From: Candidatus Kuenenia stuttgartensis
GTDB lineage: Bacteria > Planctomycetota > Planctomycetia > Isosphaerales > Isosphaeraceae
Assembly: GCA_945872325.1 (NCBI GenBank)
Contig: CAMBZY010000062.1
Location: forward strand, 1 to 10,618
Direction of reading: 5' to 3'
DNA length: 10,618 nt
Positions within the stretch are counted from its first letter, which is position 1. The number at the start of each line of letters is the position of its first letter. Below are positions 5,970 through 10,618 of the stretch, one piece after another. The translations under genes were made by a program, and so were the position numbers. The notes below the pieces were generated by a model. It saw only the letters and a list, made by a program, of their open reading frames with translations, searched no databases and had not been told where the DNA came from.

Positions 5970-6680
5970 TCAGGAGGAGCTTGCTTGGGCCTTCTGTGCT
6001 TTCTTTTCTTCGTTAGTCATGCCGTCAAGCCATCGGTGGCGAGTCATCGGGAGTTCGCCGGTGGTGGTTTCAATCTCTCCAAACTGGCCTTCCGCCACAT
6101 CGTAACCATAAACCTTGGCAGAATGGATTTCAAAGTACCAGCCAAAGAGCTTCAAATCGCCACGAAGCATGCGGGAAGAAACGGCAGGGTGCATCATGAC
6201 ATGCTCGAGTTGGACCAGGATATTCTCCTGGATCGCGATTTCCAGCAACTGTTCAGGGCCGAGATGAGAGTAATTATCCTGGATCACCCGCCGGGTGCGT
6301 TCCATGTGGGCCAGCCAGGCAGAAACCGACGGAAGATCTTTGAGTTTCTCAGGATGCAACATGGCAGAAACAGCGCCACAATCGCTGTGGCCGCAGACCA
6401 CGATGTTTTTCACGTTGAGCACGCTCACGGCATATTCAATCGTGGCGAGTTCGCCGGAGCCAGCCGCCGTGCCGTAAGGGGGGACAAGATTACCAGCGTT
6501 GCGGATCAGGAAAAGCTCGCCCGGATAAGAACTTGTGATACGAGTGGGATCAATCCGGCTATCAGAGCAGGTGATGATCAAAGTTTCCGGCGACTGACCG
6601 CCAGAAAGCATGACATAAAGCTGACGCTCTTTAGGATAAACCTCAGACCGGAATTTATGGATCCCTTGGATCAGCTTCAT
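5970..6680 (-). CDS. Beta-class carbonic anhydrase
   Basis: The enzyme hydrates CO2 to bicarbonate in the cytoplasm, supplying carboxylases and buffering pH. The 236-residue product has the beta-class motifs: CSDSRIDP with Cys38 and the Asp40-Arg42 pair, the strand FLIRNAGNLVPPYG, and VVCGHSDCGA with His98 and Cys101. Cys38, His98 and Cys101 are the expected zinc ligands. The pattern of IEYAV...NIVVCGHSDCGA is closer to the CynT/cyanobacterial IcfA type than to E. coli Can. ATG 6680 is chosen because MKLIQGIHKF is the typical beginning and because the promoter at 6744-6771 would start RNA near 6737, leaving almost no leader for the in-frame GTG at 6734. A Shine-Dalgarno sequence is not evident. 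The last 15 or so residues are polar, rich in Lys, Ala and Ser. The gene looks monocistronic. Confidence 0.93.
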   Translation of the reverse strand: MKLIQGIHKFRSEVYPKERQLYVMLSGGQSPETLIITCSDSRIDPTRITSSYPGELFLIRNAGNLVPPYGTAAGSGELATIEYAVSVLNVKNIVVCGHSDCGAVSAMLHPEKLKDLPSVSAWLAHMERTRRVIQDNYSHLGPEQLLEIAIQENILVQLEHVMMHPAVSSRMLRGDLKLFGWYFEIHSAKVYGYDVAEGQFGEIETTTGELPMTRHRWLDGMTNEEKKAQKAQASSS

Positions 6681-6743
6681 CTTGGATTGCTCAACGACTG
6701 GAGTGTTCGATTTGTTTGACCTGCCTGGGTCCACTTTTAAAAG

Positions 6744-6771
6744 TTTGTAGACAACACGCCTGCTGTGTCAA
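6744..6771 (-). promoter_or_regulatory. Sigma-70-like promoter for the carbonic anhydrase gene
   Basis: On the minus strand a perfect -35 TTGACA (6766-6771) is followed after 16 bases by TACAAA (6744-6749), 4 of 6 matches to the -10 consensus. Transcription would begin near 6737, about 57 bases before the chosen ATG at 6680. Confidence 0.5.
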
Positions 6772-6844
6772 GATCAGGCCGGGTTTTTAATGAGTTGCAA
6801 GGTGGGCGTGTTTGATCTCAAAGCGTGTACCAATTCACGATTTC

Positions 6845-7966
6845 TTATTGGATATGGCCGAACTCGCTGATGTTGGTAATACGATGCACACGATTGCCAC
6901 GATGCAAAATGCCTCGAAACTTCACGATACCATTTGAGCCCAAGGCTTTGTGAGCTGTCAGCCAATCGTCGGGCGTCAAGTCCACTCTAACAAGCTGGCT
7001 TTGTTCTTCATACAGGACTGACAGACTTGCTTCGCCCTGCATTCGACCATCAGCACCAGGCTCACCTCCTAGCGTATCGACATTGCCGACAAAGAGTGAC
7101 GCAGCGGGAGCTTTTGCTGGCTGGAGCTTTTTGGAAATATCTTCAATGATCGGAAAGTACTCACGTTTGATACGAACAATCGCTGGAATCGAATCCAACG
7201 GCTTCAATGTCGTCGCCCACGAAACTTTCACGTCCAAGTAAGAATCTTCCTCTGTCGGCTGCATTTGCAACAAAGCTTCACACAGGTTTACACTCAACAC
7301 AGGCTGGTTTTCTTTAACTTCAAAAACGCTGGATACAGTATCTGCCTCAATCGAGTGAACGACGCGAGACAAGGATCGCATCAGAGTGGACACGGTCCGT
7401 CGAGCAAATGGCTCACTACCTTGTAGAGGTTGATCTTGGTCAACGGCCCTTAATGGGCAAGAAACGGAAACGGCATAACTGCCACGTTCGGTCTGTCCCA
7501 GATGACAGGCATTCAGGAGTTGTTGTGCCTCGGCACGACTCATGCGAGGATGATGAACGATCGGGTTCACAACACTGCAAGCGGCAGCGAGAATAGATCG
7601 CTTTGCGCCTTCCAGAAGCCGGATGCCTTCGATGAGCGGTATTGAACCTCTGCCGGTGACAGGCGACGCCACGCAGTATCGTAAGGTGTCTGACTCTGGC
7701 GTGAGCAAGTCATTAAGTATCTGCGCGACTGGCCGGGACTCAAATTGAGCAAGGATTTCTACCACGTCGCGCATACGCTTCGAGTAATCGTCCAAACCCT
7801 CCATCGGAACAATGAGTTGATCCCATTGCGCTTTTGGGTGATTAAAAAGCGCGATATCGAGGTTGACTTGAGACACCCTCTGCCAACCCTTTGCGATCGC
7901 ATAGGCACGAACTTGTTGAGATTTGATGAGTTGTAAAATATCGATCGGGAGAGCTTCACTCGACAT
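6845..7966 (-). CDS. Uncharacterised partner protein of the DUF4365 gene
   Basis: The product has 373 residues, no signal peptide and no membrane span, so it is cytoplasmic. I recognise the general pattern as a family annotated only as hypothetical in many bacteria. An N-terminal helical part contains VRAYAIAKGWQR (19-30), DQLIVPMEGLDDYSKRM (49-65) and a helix to about 88. LLEGAKRSILAAACSVVNP (117-135) and LGQTERGSYAVSVSCPL (156-172) form the conserved middle. A beta-rich C-terminal domain (about 287-373) with VRVDLTPDDWLTAH and KFRGILHRGNRVHRITN could be an OB- or SH3-like barrel. No catalytic motif is evident. ATG 7966 has a perfect AGGAGG 9 bases upstream, inside the end of the DUF4365 gene, and overlaps that gene by 11 bases. 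Such coupling suggests equal amounts and a shared complex. A defence or DNA-processing role is an inference from the partner only. Confidence 0.85.
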   Translation of the reverse strand: MSSEALPIDILQLIKSQQVRAYAIAKGWQRVSQVNLDIALFNHPKAQWDQLIVPMEGLDDYSKRMRDVVEILAQFESRPVAQILNDLLTPESDTLRYCVASPVTGRGSIPLIEGIRLLEGAKRSILAAACSVVNPIVHHPRMSRAEAQQLLNACHLGQTERGSYAVSVSCPLRAVDQDQPLQGSEPFARRTVSTLMRSLSRVVHSIEADTVSSVFEVKENQPVLSVNLCEALLQMQPTEEDSYLDVKVSWATTLKPLDSIPAIVRIKREYFPIIEDISKKLQPAKAPAASLFVGNVDTLGGEPGADGRMQGEASLSVLYEEQSQLVRVDLTPDDWLTAHKALGSNGIVKFRGILHRGNRVHRITNISEFGHIQ

Positions 7967-8483
7967 ATTGCAAAACCTCCTGTTTAGAAAATCTCGTCAT
8001 CAGCGCCAAGAGAGATTCAGCCGAGAGCAAGTTCGATCTTGGAACGTAGATTGTCTTTGCGTGCACGTCCGTCCCCTCCGCTCCGCGAAGACTTACCCAA
8101 TAAGCGCAACGCCGGGAAACAAGGCATTCTTCGCTATGATCCAGCCAGGAGCTTGAATCTTTGGGAAGATAAAACACAACGAGCAGTTGCGGGACACCCG
8201 TTTTTGTCGACCTCAACTCATTATAGTTCTTGATTTTGAGTGAATACGAGTATTTGCCGTCTCGCTCGATGGGATCCTGCTTAGTTGCCTTCAACTGGAC
8301 TTCGACTGTAAATTGGGTCAATGTCGAATTCTCAGCCAAACTGCCCTTAATACGAAGGATCGCATCGACTCCCGCTTCATCGGTGTGTCTGCCTGCACCC
8401 TCACAAATAACACCAGCACGCGAAGCTATTGCATGGAGATACGCATAGCTCAGTTCGGACTCGATATTCTGGGCTGTAAGCAT
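7956..8483 (-). CDS. DUF4365 protein, PD-(D/E)XK nuclease-like
   Basis: The 175-residue product matches the layout of DUF4365 proteins, which are predicted to share the PD-(D/E)XK restriction-endonuclease fold. Helix ESELSYAYLHAIASRAG (8-24) carries two early Glu. HTDEAGVDAIL (33-43) supplies the central Asp40. FTVEVQLKAT (58-67) supplies the E/Q-x-K part with Glu61, Gln63 and Lys65. The second half, VPQLLVVFYLP, RCAYWVSLRG and LALMTRF, is also typical of the domain. With these residues kept, metal-dependent DNA or RNA cleavage is plausible but unproven. ATG 8483 is the first start; no clear Shine-Dalgarno sequence precedes it, but a 17-base-spaced promoter lies about 60-85 bases upstream. 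The gene comes first in a two-gene unit and its last 11 bases overlap the start of the uncharacterised partner. No methylase, helicase or toxin gene adjoins it. Confidence 0.85.
   Translation of the reverse strand: MLTAQNIESELSYAYLHAIASRAGVICEGAGRHTDEAGVDAILRIKGSLAENSTLTQFTVEVQLKATKQDPIERDGKYSYSLKIKNYNELRSTKTGVPQLLVVFYLPKDSSSWLDHSEECLVSRRCAYWVSLRGAEGTDVHAKTIYVPRSNLLSAESLLALMTRFSKQEVLQYVE
7976..7981 (-). promoter_or_regulatory. Perfect Shine-Dalgarno AGGAGG for the 373-residue protein
   Basis: AGGAGG on the minus strand, 9 bases before ATG 7966, lies inside codons of the DUF4365 gene. It fixes the start of the downstream gene and implies re-initiation by the same ribosomes. Confidence 0.8.
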
Positions 8484-8541
8484 TGATTTGTGTACTTATC
8501 TACGAATTACCGCCTCACGACAAACCGACTTAATAGAATAC

Positions 8542-8570
8542 CTTATACACGATTCCGGACTCACTCGCAA
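8542..8570 (-). promoter_or_regulatory. Candidate promoter for the DUF4365 two-gene unit
   Basis: On the minus strand TTGCGA (8565-8570) and TATAAG (8542-8547) are exactly 17 bases apart and match the sigma-70 consensus at 4 of 6 and 5 of 6 positions. Transcription would start near 8535, about 50 bases before ATG 8483. The remaining gap to mtnA (8571-8752) shows only a repeated GATTGCAG (8631 and 8662) and no gene or clear terminator for mtnA. Confidence 0.42.
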
Positions 8571-8752
8571 CTCAAGAGAGTCAGGAAAGTCAGTTCTTTT
8601 CAAAACTGGCAAGATCACATCGTATGGCCTGATTGCAGTTCGAACGGCTTGATCTGCTCTGGATTGCAGCAGTTCAACTATATGGAATACGTTCTCATCC
8701 TTATTTAGGAATATCAGGAATGACAGGTGTAATGCCCCTGCGGTTTTGAAAA

Positions 8753-9805
8753 TCAGCTCTCGATCATGGCTTTCACATTCCTGGAATTCACTGGCGAGAT
8801 CAAGCCCTTCTCCGTGATCAAAGCGGTGATCAATTCGGCCGGTGTCACATCAAATGCAGGGTTATAAACAGAAACACCTGCCGGGACGGTCATCCGGCCA
8901 AACCCGTGAGTGATTTCGTCAGGATTACGCTCTTCGATCGGGATACCCGAACCGTCTTCCAGAGTCATGTCAAATGTGCTTGAAGGAGCCGCTACATAGA
9001 ACGGTATTCCGTGAGCTTTGGCTAACAGAGCAACCCCATAGGTCCCAATCTTGTTCGCAGCATCACCATTCGAAGCAATTCGATCGGCCCCGACCACCAC
9101 GGCCTGAACTTTTTTCTCGCGCATCACTACAGCGGCCATATTGTCGCAAATCACGGTCACGGGTACACCTCGACGCGAGAGCTCCCAGGCCGTTAAACGA
9201 GCACCTTGCAAGAGAGGGCGAGTTTCGTCTGCAAAGACGTGAACTTTTTTACCGGCTTCAATCGCGCTATAAATGACGGCCAAAGCGGTGCCGTAATCAG
9301 ATGTCGCCAGGCCACCTGCATTGCAGTGTGTCAAAACCCCCATGCCGTCACCCAGCAGGGCTGCCCCATGCTTGCCAATGGAATGGCACATGGCATCGTC
9401 TTCATCACGAATGGAATGAGCTTCCGTGAGCAGGCTCGCCAGAAATTCCTCCGGATCCGTACTGGTCTGAGCCTCTCCGAATTTGGTCATTCGGTCCAGA
9501 GCCCAGAACAAGTTCACCGCTGTGGGCCGACTTGTGGCCAAATAAGCGGCCGTTTTCTGGAGATTCTCCAACACCTTGGCCACACTGGAAATATCGCCAG
9601 AACGGGCTCCCACGACAGCCCCGTAGGCCGCTGCACAGCCAATCGCAGGTGCCCCGCGAACCTTCAGAGCATGAATCGCGGCCCAGACTTCATCAACGCT
9701 AGTCAACTCGATCATCATTTCATGCTCAGGCAGAAGCGTTTGATCGAGGATTTGAAACTGGCCTGAAAGGGCATCGCCCAGCCACTGAAGAGTTGTCCAA
9801 TGCAC
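8753..9805 (-). CDS. mtnA: S-methyl-5-thioribose-1-phosphate isomerase
   Basis: MtnA converts 5-methylthioribose-1-phosphate to 5-methylthioribulose-1-phosphate in the methionine salvage pathway. The 350-residue product has LQWLGD and LDQTLLPE near the start, RGAPAIG (50-56), LTHCNAGGLATSDYGTALA (158-176), FADETRPLLQGARLTAWEL (191-209), VVGADRIASNGDAANKIGTY (237-256) and FYVAAPSSTFD (269-279). Cys161 and Asp241 fit the catalytic Cys and Asp known from B. subtilis MtnA (160 and 240), which also supports the start. GTG 9805 is chosen because AAAGGG lies 8 bases upstream; an in-frame GTG at 9832 has only a GGA 3-4 bases away and would add 9 unusual residues. Related eIF2B-like proteins are excluded by the full MtnA motif set. 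A Gly-rich hypothetical ends 48 bases upstream on the same strand, so both are probably on one mRNA. No other salvage gene is in the window. Confidence 0.93.
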   Translation of the reverse strand: MHWTTLQWLGDALSGQFQILDQTLLPEHEMMIELTSVDEVWAAIHALKVRGAPAIGCAAAYGAVVGARSGDISSVAKVLENLQKTAAYLATSRPTAVNLFWALDRMTKFGEAQTSTDPEEFLASLLTEAHSIRDEDDAMCHSIGKHGAALLGDGMGVLTHCNAGGLATSDYGTALAVIYSAIEAGKKVHVFADETRPLLQGARLTAWELSRRGVPVTVICDNMAAVVMREKKVQAVVVGADRIASNGDAANKIGTYGVALLAKAHGIPFYVAAPSSTFDMTLEDGSGIPIEERNPDEITHGFGRMTVPAGVSVYNPAFDVTPAELITALITEKGLISPVNSRNVKAMIES

Positions 9806-9853
9806 GAGAGAAGCCCTTTCTATTGCGAACACAAGTCCATTCAGAAGTAGAAC

Positions 9854-10255
9854 TTACTGATCAACATCGTCACCAGCGTCGTCTGGGTCCACCCAGTCGC
9901 CCAGTGTCATGTAGATCTCTTCGAGACGCCGCATGTTGGCTTCGGTCTCAATATCGTTCAAAAGCTGCTTTGGTTCGGCACAGCCAGCAATTCTGGCGGC
10001 CAGACCAAGCAGTTCGATGTTCTGTGCGCGAATCGTCAGGTAGGTCGCGATTTCAGTCTCGTTGGCTTCGTGATCCACTTCCTCTTCGAAGAACGATTCG
10101 GGAGCAGCCTCGATCGGCCGGCGTGCATCGCGTGGACGTGGGTTCTGGCGCTGATCGCGAGGGCTGAATTCGCGACGGCCACCACCACCTCCCCCGCCAC
10201 CTCCGCCTGAACCTTGTGATGGACCATGACTGTGGCCGTGATTTTGACGTGCCAT
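9854..10255 (-). CDS. Hypothetical protein with a ten-glycine run
   Basis: The 133-residue product has two parts. Residues 1-50 are likely disordered: a His/Ser/Gln start (MARQNHGHSHGPSQ), ten consecutive Gly (17-26), and a basic Arg/Pro-rich stretch. From about 52 the protein is acidic and helical, with EEEVDHEANETEIATYLTIR and helices to about 118, ending in a DPDDAGDDVDQ tail. No catalytic motif, signal peptide or membrane span is seen. The charge split (basic first half, acidic second) suggests nucleic-acid or protein contact, but I do not recognise a family. ATG 10255 follows a promoter-like pair at 10274-10302 with a short leader holding AGAGAG. The gene lies 48 bases upstream of mtnA and is presumably cotranscribed with it. 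Confidence 0.75.
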   Translation of the reverse strand: MARQNHGHSHGPSQGSGGGGGGGGGGRREFSPRDQRQNPRPRDARRPIEAAPESFFEEEVDHEANETEIATYLTIRAQNIELLGLAARIAGCAEPKQLLNDIETEANMRRLEEIYMTLGDWVDPDDAGDDVDQ

Positions 10256-10273
10256 TTGGATTGGGATCTCTCT

Positions 10274-10302
10274 TTTGTATGAAAGTGAATCGAGTTTGTG
10301 AA
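10274..10302 (-). promoter_or_regulatory. Promoter for the hypothetical-mtnA operon
   Basis: On the minus strand TTCACA (10297-10302, 5 of 6 to the -35 consensus) is 17 bases from TACAAA (10274-10279, 4 of 6). Transcription would begin near 10267, giving a leader of about 12 bases before ATG 10255. Confidence 0.45.
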
Positions 10303-10324
10303 ACGTGGTCTGGATTGAGCAGAA

Positions 10325-10618
10325 TCAGATGAAGCCAGCCCATGATGTGTAAGGCAGGCTGAAAGTTTTGGCCACGATATGATGCGTGATCTGGCCATCG
10401 ACCAGATTTAGATCAAAACCGGGGGCAGCCAAAGATTCGGCTGGCTGCAAAGCAAAGTATCTAAAAAGAATTTGCCCGGCGCGAAGCCGGGCATACTCTG
10501 GAGCCTGTAGTTTTAGGACTTTCACGTTCAGATCTGACTCTGAGCAGAAGATTTCTGAAGATTGAGAACTGAACGCCACTGAGGCATCATATTTTTCATC
10601 TGTCAGGCATGATCGCAG
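10325..10618 (-). CDS. Open frame to the right edge, doubtful partial gene
   Basis: A minus-strand frame is open from the window edge to TGA 10325-10327, 97 codons without a stop, so it could be the C-terminal end of a gene that begins outside. The product contains LNVKVLKLQAPEYARL, ITHHIVAKTF and ends LPYTSWAGFI; I recognise no family. Against coding: the frame runs straight through three stem-loops, one of which looks like an intrinsic terminator, and codon choice shows no clear bias. A chance open frame of this length is uncommon but not rare. Confidence 0.2.
   Translation of the reverse strand: MRSCLTDEKYDASVAFSSQSSEIFCSESDLNVKVLKLQAPEYARLRAGQILFRYFALQPAESLAAPGFDLNLVDGQITHHIVAKTFSLPYTSWAGFI
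10389..10448. other. Two further stem-loops in the right-hand gap
   Basis: ATCTGG (10389-10394) pairs with CCAGAT (10402-10407) around 7 bases, and GCAGCCA (10425-10431) pairs with TGGCTGC (10442-10448) around 10 bases. Together with the hairpin at 10474-10492 they make three consecutive stem-loops upstream of the hypothetical-mtnA promoter. They may belong to a 3' untranslated region of a minus-strand gene beyond the edge. Confidence 0.4.
10474..10492 (-). terminator. Intrinsic terminator-like hairpin of a gene beyond the right edge
   Basis: GCCCGGC (10474-10480) and GCCGGGC (10486-10492) form a perfect, all-GC 7-bp stem with a 5-base loop that reads TTCGC on the minus strand. On that strand it is followed by AAATTCTTTTT, a slightly delayed U-rich tail. 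The other strand has no T-run. It would end a transcript coming from beyond 10618, unless the open frame through it is really coding. Confidence 0.55.

Noticed and set aside
5946..6719. 257-codon plus-strand open frame starting with a hydrophobic, signal-like segment
   Set aside because: It runs antisense through the whole carbonic anhydrase gene; the apparent signal peptide is the reverse of the Lys/Ala/Ser-rich enzyme tail and no domain follows.
8631..8669. tRNA-like GTTCGAAC (8638-8645) beside the DUF4365 unit, possible attachment site
   Set aside because: No acceptor, D or anticodon stem can be drawn around it on either strand, and no second att-like copy or integrase is seen.

Overview
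The window looks like a chromosomal segment of a planctomycete (Planctomycetota, probably Planctomycetales). This is inferred from gene content: a secreted DUF6807 ('PmoA-like') protein, a secreted cytochrome P460-type haem protein beside a secreted redoxin, a Gly-rich hypothetical in front of mtnA, and short unrelated operons of moderate GC. No 16S rRNA or other phylogenetic marker is present, so the assignment is tentative.

Layout, left to right. The C-terminal end of a probable UvrD/PcrA-type helicase (1-207, +) enters from the left. A 544-base gene-poor stretch follows, with a REP-like palindromic repeat pair (280-402), an AT-rich part, and a possible 34-residue membrane peptide (752-856, +). 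Next is a minus-strand pair of exported redox proteins: a redoxin-fold protein lacking the peroxidatic cysteine, then a P460-type c-haem protein (2128 to 880). acpS (2297-2728, +) is the only complete, confidently called plus-strand gene. It converges on the DUF6807 gene (3969-2770, -), which lies behind class I fumarase fumA (5773-4148, -). A strong stem-loop separates those two. A beta-carbonic anhydrase (6680-5970, -) has its own promoter and a clear intrinsic terminator.

The accessory part is 8483-6845 (-): a DUF4365 protein (PD-(D/E)XK-like) overlapping by 11 bases, and probably translationally coupled to, a 373-residue protein of an uncharacterised family. It has its own candidate promoter and sits between two housekeeping transcription units. 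It is the best candidate here for an undescribed system, possibly anti-phage or DNA-processing. No toxin, methylase, helicase or integrase accompanies it, so that role is only inferred.

The right end holds a Gly-rich hypothetical gene followed by mtnA (methionine salvage), apparently one operon with a promoter near 10274-10302. Beyond it lie three stem-loops, one resembling an intrinsic terminator for a minus-strand gene outside the window. An open frame also runs through them to the edge, so its coding status is unresolved.

Metabolically the window mixes TCA cycle (fumarase), CO2/bicarbonate interconversion, carrier-protein activation for lipid synthesis, methionine salvage and periplasmic redox or haem functions. 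These genes look like independent small units and not one pathway.
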